Positions 26,823-36,177 of a stretch of 64,000 bases of DNA are shown here, piece by piece; position 1 is the first letter of the stretch; the number at the start of each line of letters is the position of its first letter. A model generated the notes under the pieces. The model made no database searches, was not told the DNA's origin, and saw nothing but the letters and a program-made list of their open reading frames with translations. The stretch covers positions 30,639 to 94,638 of the forward strand of contig CAJOMJ010000015.1 of NCBI GenBank assembly GCA_905235505.1, written 5' to 3'. Made by a program: the position numbers and the translations under genes. The DNA comes from Paludibacteraceae bacterium (lineage in GTDB: Bacteria > Bacteroidota > Bacteroidia > Bacteroidales > Paludibacteraceae).

Positions 26823-29000
26823 TTATTGTGCTTCCAGAAGGATTACCTTGCTGTCATACTCGTTGTACATTGTGAATCGGAGACCGTATTTCATGAGGTA
26901 GTCACCCGAGAAAGTCTTGCCCTCAAGAGGTGAGAACCATGAATATTGTTTGGGGTCTTTGTTGATTTCCTTGAGAGTATAGTGTTTGTCGGGGTCCAGA
27001 CCCTGCAGCACAAGCGGAGTGCGTTCACCATTGATTGTTTTCTTCAGCAGATATGAGAACACAACCGCCTTGTTCTGGTCTTCGGTTACATACATCATCG
27101 CAGTACGGCGGCTCTTGTAAGGTGAGAGCAAGCGATAGAGGTCGCCCTGCTGAACTATGTCGCGGATACCGTAATACTCCTGAATAGCATTCTTCGCAAA
27201 CTGCTTGTCCTCCTCGCTCATATCTTTAGGTTGCAAGTCCATACCGAGTTTGGCGGACATGGCAACATCGAAGCGGAACTTCAGAGGAGTGATACGGCCC
27301 GTATAGTGGTTGGGGACTACGCTCACATGAGAAGCAAGTGCCATCGCGGGGAAGAAATAGGTTGTACCCCACTGAATGAATATGCGTTCAAGAGCATCAG
27401 TGTTGTCACTGATCCAGAACTCGTCGAAATAGCGGAGTGTTGCATAGTCTATTCTGCCTCCGCCACCCGAGCAGAGCATCATGTGAGTGTCAGGATACTT
27501 CTCACGCACGCGGTCAAGCACATTGAATAGCCCGCGTGTATATTCAATAAAGAGATGCGACTGCAGTTCGGGTTTCAGATAAGGTGAAGCGGCATTGGTC
27601 ATAAAGCGGTTGCAGTCCCACTTGATATACGCTATACCGGGGTTCTCCTGCATAGTCTTGTCCACTACTGAGAACACATAGTCTTGCACCTTGGGGTTAG
27701 TCAGGTCGAGAATCATCTGATGACGCTGCGTGTCAATCTCGCGACCGGGCTGGGTGATTACCCAATCGGGATGTTTCTCATAGAGTTCGCTCTTGGGGTT
27801 AATCATCTCAGGTTCGAGCCATATACCGAACTGTATGCCTTTGTCTGTGGCTTCTTTTACGAGGCAACCGAGTCCGTTGGGCAGTTTCTCGTGATTGGTT
27901 TCCCAGTCGCCGAGCCCCTGATGGTCGTTGTTGCGCGGATACTTGTTGCCGAACCAGCCGTCGTCAAGCAGGAACAGTTCAAAGCCCATATCGGCAGCAT
28001 CCTCGATGATACCCTTGAGAATATCTTCGTTGAATTTGAAATAAGTAGCCTCCCAGTTGTTCAAGAGAGTCAGACGAGTACGCTCGCCGTCATGAATACC
28101 GTATTCTTTTGCCCAGCGGTGGAAGCGACGGGTAACGGTGCCTGTACCCGAAGTGGAATAGGTGAACAGCAGAGCGGGAGTCTTGAACACGGTCTTCTGA
28201 GGCAGCTTGTATTGCGAAGCATAAGGGTTCATGCCGCATATAATATGCATATTGCCCAACTGGTCCATTTCAAAACGCATCTCCCAACTTCCGGGCCACT
28301 CCAATTGTCCGGCAAGCACATTGCCGCTTGTCTCCTGGGCCTTGTCGTTCTCCGAGAGCAAGAAGCAGGCGTGAGCGTACTGATTGCTTCTGACACCCGC
28401 ACGCGATTCAATCTTTTTTGTACCATAATAGAGTTGCTGCTCCTCCATCTGCATCTCTTGTGCCCAATCTCCGTGAAACTCGGTGAGGAAATAGTTTTGT
28501 GCAGCGAGAGTCAGGTAGGACGAAGCAAAATCGTACAGCACCACGCCTTTCTTCTCGGTATGAGATATTTCCATGTATTGTTCTATAAGATTGCTCTTCT
28601 GATAGGCAATGAAGAACAACTTAACCTGAACAGGATAAGCAGGGTCATAGAGATTGATTTGGGTAGTTACCACATCGCCGTCGGCAGTAACGGTATGGCT
28701 CTCATACACGAGCTCTGAAGATGTATTGCCGTCTTGGTGCACCACACGCAAGGCGGCTTCACCTATAGCCTTGCCGCCGAAAGTGGGGAAAGCATCGAAA
28801 CCCGTGGTAGCGGTTTCATACTCGGCAGCAGAGTTCAGACGCTCGCCGAAATATGTCTGAATAAGTTTCTTTCCGGGTTCCGCCCTGAAGCAGAGTGCGG
28901 TCTCAGAAGTGGAAACGACTATGCTCTCCTGAGAGAAAGCAGGAATAAACCCACAGGCTGCCGTAAGAAAAAGCAGGGAAAATAATCTTATTTTTCTCAT
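26823..29000 (-). CDS. GH36 alpha-galactosidase, secreted
   Basis: The 725-residue protein has an N-terminal signal (MRKIRLFSLLFLTAACGFIP); TAAC could be a lipobox, so soluble periplasmic versus lipoprotein location is open. An N-terminal supersandwich (about residues 30-310) precedes the barrel. The barrel shows LLNNWEATYF, LFLLDDGWFG, GIQFGIWLEPEM and AYIKWDCNRF, where Asp462 is the nucleophile. LCSGGGGRIDYATLRYFDEF is followed by WISDNTDALER, where Asp532 is the likely acid/base. These are textbook GH36 motifs, and length is normal. It hydrolyses terminal alpha-1,6-linked galactose as in raffinose-family oligosaccharides or galactomannan fragments. It has its own promoter (29026-29056) just downstream of the AraC gene, which is the probable regulator. 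Confidence 0.95.
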   Translation of the reverse strand: MRKIRLFSLLFLTAACGFIPAFSQESIVVSTSETALCFRAEPGKKLIQTYFGERLNSAAEYETATTGFDAFPTFGGKAIGEAALRVVHQDGNTSSELVYESHTVTADGDVVTTQINLYDPAYPVQVKLFFIAYQKSNLIEQYMEISHTEKKGVVLYDFASSYLTLAAQNYFLTEFHGDWAQEMQMEEQQLYYGTKKIESRAGVRSNQYAHACFLLSENDKAQETSGNVLAGQLEWPGSWEMRFEMDQLGNMHIICGMNPYASQYKLPQKTVFKTPALLFTYSTSGTGTVTRRFHRWAKEYGIHDGERTRLTLLNNWEATYFKFNEDILKGIIEDAADMGFELFLLDDGWFGNKYPRNNDHQGLGDWETNHEKLPNGLGCLVKEATDKGIQFGIWLEPEMINPKSELYEKHPDWVITQPGREIDTQRHQMILDLTNPKVQDYVFSVVDKTMQENPGIAYIKWDCNRFMTNAASPYLKPELQSHLFIEYTRGLFNVLDRVREKYPDTHMMLCSGGGGRIDYATLRYFDEFWISDNTDALERIFIQWGTTYFFPAMALASHVSVVPNHYTGRITPLKFRFDVAMSAKLGMDLQPKDMSEEDKQFAKNAIQEYYGIRDIVQQGDLYRLLSPYKSRRTAMMYVTEDQNKAVVFSYLLKKTINGERTPLVLQGLDPDKHYTLKEINKDPKQYSWFSPLEGKTFSGDYLMKYGLRFTMYNEYDSKVILLEAQ

Positions 29001-29025
29001 GGTGGTATATTAACGTTAAGTGTTG

Positions 29026-29056
29026 CAAAATTAGTGAGTATTATATGGTAGAGCAA
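29026..29056 (-). promoter_or_regulatory. Bacteroidota-type promoter for the GH36 gene
   Basis: On the minus strand TTG (29056-29054) is followed after 20 bp by TAATTTTG (29033-29026), giving a short leader to ATG 29000. TTGCA occurs twice nearby (around 29023 and 29070) and could be part of a regulator site, which is speculative. Confidence 0.7.
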
Positions 29057-29081
29057 TAGACAATTCTGCAAGTTGCATGGA

Positions 29082-29990
29082 CTATCTCTCAGGTATCGGA
29101 TTCACCTGTACTTGTCCGCGATGCTTGAAAGCAGAGGGAGACATGCCCATCACTTTTGTGAACACGCGTGAGAAATACAAGGGGTCGTCATAGCCGAGCA
29201 ATGGAGATATCTGATTGATACGCATACCATGCAGGTCAAGCAGTTCGCACGCCTTCTGTACTTTCAGACGGGTGAAGTAGTCAAGCGGCGGATAACCTGT
29301 CTTATGCTTGAAGACACTTGAGAAGTGAGAAGGCGAATATTCGATATAGTCCGCTATCTCTTTCAGAGTAAGTTTTCGCTGGAGGTTGTCACGCATATAA
29401 TGAATAGCACGTTCTATCACATCAACTCCTGCACTGCCTCCGCTCTTCACATGACGCCATTTCTCCGAATATACAAGCGAGCCGAGGAAATGATAGAGGC
29501 AGGCTATGGCATAGTGCATATTGTCCATTCCATAACCCATCGACATACAACTGAATATCTCTTCGAAGAGTTGCAGGCGTTCTTCGATATGCGAGTCCTG
29601 CGCAATAGGAATCTCTGCGGCACAAGGCTGCCCCTGGGCAAAGAACGAGGCCTTGTCGCCTTTGAAGTGAATCCAATAAATCGTCCAAGGTTCATCGTCA
29701 GAACTCCCATAAGCATGAGGTATGTTCTGAGGAAGAATGACAAACTGATTACGCTCTAATTTGTGGTGCACATCAGCCACATCGAACCACCCCTTGCCAT
29801 TAACACAATAGAGCAACACATACTGACCCACACCTTGCGGGCGGTGAACCTCATGACCTTCTGCCAGCGGATAATAACCAATGTCGGTTATGTGCAGGTC
29901 TTCTCCAAGCGGGTCATGCTCCAACTCTTCAATAACGGAGTTAGGCAATACTATCACACGGGAACCGGGAAATCCGTCTAATCGTTTCAT
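29082..29990 (-). CDS. AraC family transcriptional regulator of the PUL
   Basis: The 302-residue protein has an N-terminal cupin-like arabinose-binding fold (QYVLLYCVNGKGWFDVADV..FVILPQNIPHAYGS..WTIYWIHFKG). The C-terminal two-helix-turn-helix AraC domain (about residues 195-295) contains LTLKEIADYIEYSPSHFSSV and LGYDDPLYFSRVFTKVMGMS. Such regulators bind a released sugar in the cupin domain and activate uptake and hydrolase genes. It is soluble and cytoplasmic and sits between the DUF5107 gene and the GH36 gene. The effector is probably galactose or an alpha-galactoside, inferred from context only. Confidence 0.93.
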   Translation of the reverse strand: MKRLDGFPGSRVIVLPNSVIEELEHDPLGEDLHITDIGYYPLAEGHEVHRPQGVGQYVLLYCVNGKGWFDVADVHHKLERNQFVILPQNIPHAYGSSDDEPWTIYWIHFKGDKASFFAQGQPCAAEIPIAQDSHIEERLQLFEEIFSCMSMGYGMDNMHYAIACLYHFLGSLVYSEKWRHVKSGGSAGVDVIERAIHYMRDNLQRKLTLKEIADYIEYSPSHFSSVFKHKTGYPPLDYFTRLKVQKACELLDLHGMRINQISPLLGYDDPLYFSRVFTKVMGMSPSAFKHRGQVQVNPIPER

Positions 29991-30024
29991 AAGTTAGCAA
30001 TATTGAAAGGTTTGACATCTATGG

Positions 30025-33000
30025 TTATTTACTGATTTCTTCAAGCAAGAGTTGTGCCGACTGGTGATTGATATCAAGAGTAAGCAGTTCTGTCAGACAT
30101 TGTCCGGCAAGAGCCTTGTTGCCTTTGCCTATGTATGCAAGCCCCATAACAAAGAGGCAGTGAATACGGTTGCGCACATCGAGGTCGTCTTCCCAGATAG
30201 CGAGTTCGGGCAGCGAGACAGCGAAGTAGTCAATACGGCAGTCATGGTCGGTTATATGTTTCTTTCCATGCTCGAGCAGGCGGTCAAAGAGCATCTGTGC
30301 ACGCGTCTCGTCTCCCATGGCACGCCATGCGAGAGCCTGATAGTAAATCATGTCAGGCTGCGAGTCGTTATAGTAGAACGCCTGTTGCGGTTCTGTCTGC
30401 CCGCATGTGGCCTTGCGGAAACACTGCAACGCTTCCTGCTCTTTCCCCATACTGCTAAGGGCGACACCCTTGTAGTAGTCGAAATCGTTCTCCGGCATAG
30501 TCTCAAGTTTGCCCTCACCGAGATTCTCGGGGAAAGAGTCTGCCCTGCAAAGCAACCCGTATGCCTCGGTAGCCTCGCCCTTGTCCAATGCTTGTTTGGC
30601 AAGTTCACGGAGACTGAGTTTGTACTGCCCGGTGATTTTGCCTTCGCCGCCTTCCCATGGGTGGAAATGGCGCGAGAGAGCAAGGTCGAGCGCCTTCTTA
30701 TATTCGCCGTGCTGGTTGAGCAACTGAACATATTCCACCACCATATCGTCGCGCTCAAGCACAAGAGTCATGTGCTGCTCAAGCAGGGTGCGGCGCTCGG
30801 CGTAGCCCAGTCCGAGTTTCTTGTAGAGTTGGTACAACTCCATAAAGACTCGCGAGTCGGTAGTGTCAAGACTGAAAGCACGCTCAATAGCCTTGCGGGC
30901 CTGCTGTTTGTCGTTCTTCTTGTTGTAGTAAACCAATGCCATGTTTCTCCACACGGTGGGGAAAGTGTCATCTATACTTATCGAGAGCAACCAGCTTTCA
31001 GCGGCATCCTCATACAAGCGTTTGGCATATTGGAAATTGCCGAGATAATAGAGTGCCTTCGGAGAATCCGGATTGCGCAGGATGGCATTCTTGAGTATTC
31101 TCACTTCTTCCTCGCGATTGGGGAAGCAGCCGTCAGGGCAGGCGGACTCCGCCTTAAGCAGCATATCTGCCGCCTCTTGTCCGTTGCCTTGGGCATATAA
31201 GAACTCCGAGAGCGCATAATATACAATAGGATATACATTGCCTTCAGTGTGTTCTACACAAACATTGAGAATACTTATAGCCTCAGTGTAGAAACCTGCT
31301 GAAGCAAAGTCAAGAGCATATTCTATAAAGTCGTGTGCAGTGGCACGCAGACCGGCTAATACCGCATCTTGAGTCCAACCGTCCTCTCCGAGCATATAGA
31401 GCATGTATCTTGTTCCGAGGTTCAGACCGTCAATCTCAAGAGTCTCCTTTGCTACTGTCTTCGCTTCTTCTGTTCGCCCGAGGCGTACAAGAACCATCGA
31501 TTTGAGCAAGAGTGCCCGTGTATTATGGGCATTACGTACAAGAGAGCGGTTCACAGCCTGCAACGCCTCCTCATAATCACCTTTCTTCGACAATGCCTGA
31601 GCAATAAGCATAAACGCACTATCCTGCCATGCGGCATTCCACGTAGCCTTCCAGAGGTTCTCAAGAGCCTCGTCGGTCTTGCCCTGCTGCAGCAGTGCCA
31701 CACCGAGATTGAAATACGGCTCGCCATCGTACGGATTAGGATTGCGTTCAGTGAGAGTCTCTATTGCTTTTCTCAGATATGTCTCCGCCTCTTCGGGTTT
31801 GCCCTTGCGCATCATCAGCAAGCCCATGGCATTGTTGCAGCGTATATCTCCTTCGTCGCGACGCAGAGCCTCGAGATAATAGTCTTCGGGGCGGTAGGTG
31901 GCATGACGGTATTGCTCCAAGTGCAAGCCGGTGAGATACAACTGCTCCTGCAACTCTATCTCCTGCGGCAGACGCTGGGGCTTTGCGGGGTCGGGCACAG
32001 GGCGCTCGTTTGATTTGGTCTCAGGCGTGTATGTGAGCAGGCACTTGCCGCTTTGGTCGCTTACTGCAACCGAGTAGTTCTCCTCAAAAGAGTCATCTGC
32101 ATGCAACTCTTGTGCGAACACCTTCTCCGGAGCCACATCAGCCTGCCACGAGCCTATCACGCCCTTATCCTTGTGTCTCAGTTCAATCTGCAGGTTCTGT
32201 GCAGGAGAAGTCGTATATACGATGAGTTTGGCGTTATCACCTGATACAGAGAAATGCAGAAGCACATCTTTGTTTGCATTCTTCACCATACCCACCTCGC
32301 CGTACGGCATGAAATATTGTGTCCATGTACGCTCTTCGTATGGCTGCAGCCAGCTGAAATCAGGTTGGTTGTCGCAATACATGCCGGTCATGAGTTCTAT
32401 GTAGGGTCCGTTATGGTCAGTGAGGTTTCTGTCCCATGCACGACCGAAATCACCATTGCCCCAAGTCCACTGTTTCTTTCCGGGTGATACATGATGATTG
32501 GCAACGTGAAGCAACCCGCCTTGGGCATTGTCTTCGTAGCCGCCTACGAAATCATACTTCGATTTCACTGCCATATACGACGTCGGCACGGGGATATTGA
32601 TGTATCGCGATATATCCGTACCCGGAGCATAGTTATGCTTGTAATACACACCGTGAGAAATCGGGAATTCAGTCACGTCACGCTTGCCATGGTCATACAC
32701 TGCATTCACATCCGGCGGAAAGACAGAGTAGTAATGCTCATGAACCACTACAGCCGGATTAGCCCACCAGAGGAAAGTCTGCGGATACGGGGTTCGGTTG
32801 AACAATCTCACCTTGATTGCGAGATATGCAGTATCGGGGTAAAGAGTAAAACCCTGTGCGCCCTGCGTGCGAAGCATACGCTCTATCTCACCGCACCACA
32901 CCGTCTTGCTGCCGTCGGCATTCTCTTCAATGCGGACATCGGTAGGGAGAAATGTGGAAGGACGGTGGTGCTGAGGCCAGTTGAACTCTATACCTCCTGA

Positions 33001-33375
33001 TATCCAAGGACCCGTAAGACCCACAAGAGCAGGTTTTATCACTTCATTGAAATATACGAAATGACGCTTGCGGCACTTGTCCCATGCCATCTGCACACGA
33101 CCGCCCAACTGGGGAAGAATCATTATCTTCACATAGTAGTTCTCAAGAAAATATGCGTCGTATGCCACATCTTTTTTCTCATCCTCTATCTTTTCCACCA
33201 CAGCGTACGGATACACAGAGCCGCTACTGCCCTGATATACCCGCTTCTCAAGGAAAATCGGGTTCTTCTCTTCTTTTCCTATACCATAGGTGGGAATAAG
33301 CACTTGCTCATGCCATGCGCGGACTTCTCCGCGTTCATTAACCGTACTCTCTGTAATGTCTTTAATGGTTTTCAT
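30025..33375 (-). CDS. DUF5107 domain protein with C-terminal tetratricopeptide repeats
   Basis: The 1,116-residue product has no signal peptide and is probably cytoplasmic. Residues about 15-330 match the DUF5107 family (EVRAWHEQVLIPTYGIGKEE, VKIMILPQLGGRVQMAWDKC, GGIEFNWPQHHRPST). From about residue 490 onward there are many TPR units (CNNAMGLLMMRKGKPEEAET, YFNLGVALLQQGKTDEALEN, AKTVAKETLEIDGLNLGTRY, ALYYLGNFQYAKRLYEDAAE). In other Bacteroidota, genes of this kind sit in carbohydrate loci beside sugar permeases and are thought to act on sugars, but the reaction is unestablished. It lies 34 bp after the MFS gene and 34 bp before the AraC gene, so the three are likely one transcript. Confidence 0.88.
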   Translation of the reverse strand: MKTIKDITESTVNERGEVRAWHEQVLIPTYGIGKEEKNPIFLEKRVYQGSSGSVYPYAVVEKIEDEKKDVAYDAYFLENYYVKIMILPQLGGRVQMAWDKCRKRHFVYFNEVIKPALVGLTGPWISGGIEFNWPQHHRPSTFLPTDVRIEENADGSKTVWCGEIERMLRTQGAQGFTLYPDTAYLAIKVRLFNRTPYPQTFLWWANPAVVVHEHYYSVFPPDVNAVYDHGKRDVTEFPISHGVYYKHNYAPGTDISRYINIPVPTSYMAVKSKYDFVGGYEDNAQGGLLHVANHHVSPGKKQWTWGNGDFGRAWDRNLTDHNGPYIELMTGMYCDNQPDFSWLQPYEERTWTQYFMPYGEVGMVKNANKDVLLHFSVSGDNAKLIVYTTSPAQNLQIELRHKDKGVIGSWQADVAPEKVFAQELHADDSFEENYSVAVSDQSGKCLLTYTPETKSNERPVPDPAKPQRLPQEIELQEQLYLTGLHLEQYRHATYRPEDYYLEALRRDEGDIRCNNAMGLLMMRKGKPEEAETYLRKAIETLTERNPNPYDGEPYFNLGVALLQQGKTDEALENLWKATWNAAWQDSAFMLIAQALSKKGDYEEALQAVNRSLVRNAHNTRALLLKSMVLVRLGRTEEAKTVAKETLEIDGLNLGTRYMLYMLGEDGWTQDAVLAGLRATAHDFIEYALDFASAGFYTEAISILNVCVEHTEGNVYPIVYYALSEFLYAQGNGQEAADMLLKAESACPDGCFPNREEEVRILKNAILRNPDSPKALYYLGNFQYAKRLYEDAAESWLLSISIDDTFPTVWRNMALVYYNKKNDKQQARKAIERAFSLDTTDSRVFMELYQLYKKLGLGYAERRTLLEQHMTLVLERDDMVVEYVQLLNQHGEYKKALDLALSRHFHPWEGGEGKITGQYKLSLRELAKQALDKGEATEAYGLLCRADSFPENLGEGKLETMPENDFDYYKGVALSSMGKEQEALQCFRKATCGQTEPQQAFYYNDSQPDMIYYQALAWRAMGDETRAQMLFDRLLEHGKKHITDHDCRIDYFAVSLPELAIWEDDLDVRNRIHCLFVMGLAYIGKGNKALAGQCLTELLTLDINHQSAQLLLEEISK

Positions 33376-33409
33376 GATACTACAGTTTATATTGTCTTTA
33401 CTATACTGT

Positions 33410-34792
33410 TTACTCCTTGACTAACTCCTTCTCTATCTCCTCCAAGCTCTTTCCTTTGGTCTCCGGAACACAGAACAACACGAAGATACCGCCTGCCACA
33501 CATATTCCTCCGTAGAGCCAGAATGTGCCTGCTGCACCCAGACCGCTATTGAGCAGCGGGAAAGTATAAGTGAGTATCGTGCAGGCTGCCCATAGTGAGA
33601 AGGTAGCTACCGACATGGCAACGCCGCGAATCTTGTTGGGGAAAATCTCCGACACTACCACCCACATCACCGGAGCAAGCGTCATCGCATAGCATGCTAT
33701 CGCCAGCACCACTATCACCACCATTGCCACACCTGACACGTGCAGGAAATAAGCGCCTCCTAACAACAGATAGATAAATGCCAGACCGAATGCACCCGAG
33801 AGCAACAGCACTTTTCTGCCCAACTTGTCAACCAGAAACATTGCCACTATAGTGAATACCACATTCGTGATACCCGTAATGACGATATTCATCAGCACAT
33901 CGCTCACTCCGTAGCCCGCCGCCATGAATATCTCCTGCGCATAATTGAATATAACGTTTGTGCCGCACCACTGCTGGAAGACTGCCAACACAATACCTAT
34001 AATAAGCACTCTGCTGTATTTGGGTTTGAACACCTCTCTGAATGTTGCCTGCACACTGCTGTTCATTGTGGATTGCACACGCATTATCTCCTGAGCGGCA
34101 TAACTCTCACCTCCGAGACGCACAAGAACAGTCTGCGCCTTGATGTCTTTACCATGAACAATAAGCCAGCGCGGACTCTCGGGTATCAGCCAGCCAAGCA
34201 GGAAAAACAAGCCCGCAGGAATCATCATTGCCCAAAACATCCAACGCCAACCCATCTGACCGTTCCATGAGGCGGCTATCATCTCACCTGTCGCATCCAA
34301 TGGCACCGGCTCTGCAATAAGCCAGTTCACCACTTGTGCGCATAGTATGCCGAGCACAGTAGTCAGCTGATTGACAGCCACAAGCCTGCCGCGAACGGGT
34401 GCAGGTGCTATCTCTGCTATATACATAGGTGACAAGCTCGATGCCATTCCTATGGCAATGCCGCCCGTGAAGCGGAAAAGATTGAAACCCCAGAATGTAG
34501 TAGCCGAACCCGTTGCCCATGAAGTACAGAAAAAGAGCAGGGCAGCAGCCAGCAGCAAAGGCTTTCTGCCATAGCGGTCGCTCAGACGACCGGCTGTCAA
34601 TGCACCCACCAAACAACCTATAAGAGCAGTACTCATTGCCAAACCCTGCAGACGGGGACTGCCGGCAATAGAGAAATATTGTTCGTAAAACGGTTTTGCA
34701 CCGCCTATCACAACCCAATCATAACCGAAAAGCAAGCCGCCCATAGCACTGATTAACGCTATAAGCAATAGATAGAGATTCGTGTGTTTCAT
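33410..34792 (-). CDS. Sugar porter family MFS transporter (inner membrane)
   Basis: The 460-residue protein has about twelve membrane helices and the sugar-porter signatures: GGLLFGYDWVVIGG in helix 1, LSDRYGRKPLLLAA between helices 2 and 3, PESPRWLIVHGK at the end of the first half, QQWCGTNVIFNYA in helix 7, and VPETKGKSLEEIE at the C-terminus. These proteins move hexoses or pentoses into the cytoplasm, often with protons. At the head of the PUL on the minus strand it would import the galactose released in the periplasm. A TAATTTTG -7-like box is seen at 34831-34824. The exact sugar cannot be deduced. Confidence 0.93.
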   Translation of the reverse strand: MKHTNLYLLLIALISAMGGLLFGYDWVVIGGAKPFYEQYFSIAGSPRLQGLAMSTALIGCLVGALTAGRLSDRYGRKPLLLAAALLFFCTSWATGSATTFWGFNLFRFTGGIAIGMASSLSPMYIAEIAPAPVRGRLVAVNQLTTVLGILCAQVVNWLIAEPVPLDATGEMIAASWNGQMGWRWMFWAMMIPAGLFFLLGWLIPESPRWLIVHGKDIKAQTVLVRLGGESYAAQEIMRVQSTMNSSVQATFREVFKPKYSRVLIIGIVLAVFQQWCGTNVIFNYAQEIFMAAGYGVSDVLMNIVITGITNVVFTIVAMFLVDKLGRKVLLLSGAFGLAFIYLLLGGAYFLHVSGVAMVVIVVLAIACYAMTLAPVMWVVVSEIFPNKIRGVAMSVATFSLWAACTILTYTFPLLNSGLGAAGTFWLYGGICVAGGIFVLFCVPETKGKSLEEIEKELVKE

Positions 34793-34823
34793 AATACAGA
34801 AATTTATGTGTTAAGTCACGGCA

Positions 34824-34831
34824 CAAAATTA
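34824..34831 (-). promoter_or_regulatory. Possible -7 box for the MFS operon
   Basis: TAATTTTG on the minus strand lies 32 bp upstream of the MFS start. No convincing -33 TTTG is found at the expected distance, so this is tentative. Confidence 0.35.
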
Positions 34832-35370
34832 CGCTATATTTTCATTCTGTAAAATAGAATATAGAATAATTTGCATGGAATTTATTATTAAATCAAGCAT
34901 CTCTACCATATATATCTATATATCTAATTCTCAGCAGTTAATTAGAAACCGCAATAACAATATCTTCAATATATTATCATACAATTTGTCATCCCGCACC
35001 AAAAAAAGGGCATTACATCAATCGCAATATTATACATAATCATCACCTTCGCCTTGTTTTGGGGAAACGAATGCCGCTGTCATACACCATTTTGACACTT
35101 TGTCACCTTTTTGCCGGTTTTACCTTACAAAGTGTAAGTTCACGGGTAGCCCACTTTAAGCCTACTCTAAGCCGAGTGTTAGCCTACTCCCCCATTTGAC
35201 ACTTTGTCACATTTTCCGGCTTTTTGCTTACGTTTTGCTATTTGTCCTGTATTCTACTTGTTGCACTTGGATATTGTGTTTTGATATACACCCGTATTGC
35301 AGGGGCAAACAGGGCAGTATCTGTTGTCAGGATTCAGATACGGTATCATAATCAAATATCCGCCACCCGA
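34832..35370. other. Intergenic region with repeated TGACACTTTGTCAC motifs
   Basis: This gap between divergent genes holds no convincing gene. TGACACTTTGTCAC occurs at 35093-35106 and again at 35197-35210, each followed within 15 bp by CCGG. Between them are three near-copies of AGCCTACT (around 35148-35190). The motif resembles the TGTCACAA iterations at 11.9 and 48.1 kb. The left part is AT-rich and otherwise featureless. Confidence 0.6.
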
Positions 35371-35402
35371 TTTGCGTATGTCAATTATAAGCATTATCTT
35401 TG
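35371..35402 (+). promoter_or_regulatory. Bacteroidota-type promoter for the FNT gene
   Basis: TTTG (35371-35374), a 20-bp spacer and TATCTTTG (35395-35402) match the consensus perfectly. The leader to ATG 35442 would be about 33 nt. Confidence 0.8.
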
Positions 35403-35441
35403 CCCTGTCATTTGTTAGTGACTATAAGTGCGGTATCCGGT

Positions 35442-36056
35442 ATGAAAAAGACTGACATTTTTCGTTCTGCAGTATTTGCAGGCGTATGTATCGGAGTAGC
35501 GGGATTCGGCTATCTGACAGACCCTAAGGTCGGCATGTTTCTGTTTATCTTCGGACTTGCCACAGTGGTTCAGTACAAACTCAAGCTTTTCACCGGCACA
35601 GCCGGGTGGGTAGAGAACGGCAAAGACATGCTTGACCTGCTGCTTATTCTGCTTGGCAATATGGTAGGTTGTCTGCTTGTAAGTCTGCTTGCGCGTTGCT
35701 CTGCTCAAGACTTGCCTGCCGCAGCGGAAGCAGTTTTAGTAAAGCGCCTGAGCAATGGTTGGTGGCGAAGCGGACTCTTGGCTATAGGTTGCGGTTTTCT
35801 GATGACCACTGCCGTCAATTTCGCGCGTAAGTCAAAGCAGTTTGGCGACTGGGTACCCCTCATATTGGCAGTGCCTCTCTTCATTCATTGCGGTTTCCCG
35901 CACTGCATTGCCGACACTTTCTACTATATGACATGCCGTCCTCAGACTTTGTTCAGTCAACCCGAGTTCTGGTTGCTCTACCCTGCCATCATTATCGGCA
36001 ACTTCCTCGGCTGCAACCTATATAAAGTATTTCTAAGAAAAGAGTTGAGAGAATAG
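35442..36056 (+). CDS. Formate/nitrite transporter (FNT) family channel
   Basis: The 204-residue membrane protein starts at ATG 35442, chosen because it follows the promoter closely and gives MKKTDIFRSAVFAGVCIGVA. It shows the half-helix signatures of the FNT pore family: LKLFTGTAG near the first broken helix, ILLGNMVGCLLVSLLA, a central VNFARKS, and C-terminal PAIIIGNFLGCNLYKVFL. FNT channels pass formate, nitrite, hydrosulfide or short carboxylates, often with protons. At 204 residues it is shorter than the usual 250-280, with about six predicted helices still present. It stands alone after a divergent operon, so context does not identify the anion. Confidence 0.8.
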   Translation: MKKTDIFRSAVFAGVCIGVAGFGYLTDPKVGMFLFIFGLATVVQYKLKLFTGTAGWVENGKDMLDLLLILLGNMVGCLLVSLLARCSAQDLPAAAEAVLVKRLSNGWWRSGLLAIGCGFLMTTAVNFARKSKQFGDWVPLILAVPLFIHCGFPHCIADTFYYMTCRPQTLFSQPEFWLLYPAIIIGNFLGCNLYKVFLRKELRE

Positions 36057-36095
36057 AGAGAAGCAATCATCAAATTACCAAAAAAAGTATATCTG

Positions 36096-36126
36096 TTGCC
36101 GTTATAACAAATTTTCACTACCTTTG
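36096..36126 (+). promoter_or_regulatory. Bacteroidota-type promoter for the SPOR gene
   Basis: TTG (36096-36098), a 20-bp spacer and TACCTTTG (36119-36126) lie about 50 bp before ATG 36178. Confidence 0.75.
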
Positions 36127-36177
36127 CAGCGAAATTCATTCATTGTTTAATGGCATAATATTTGCAACACTGATAGT

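Noticed and set aside
28000-33400. Long open frames on the plus strand (up to about 380 codons) opposite the GH36 and DUF5107 genes, for example 27684-28718 and 30052-31200
   Set aside because: They lie wholly antisense to genes with recognised motifs, have no signal or domain features and no promoters, and their composition is what codon bias on the other strand would give.
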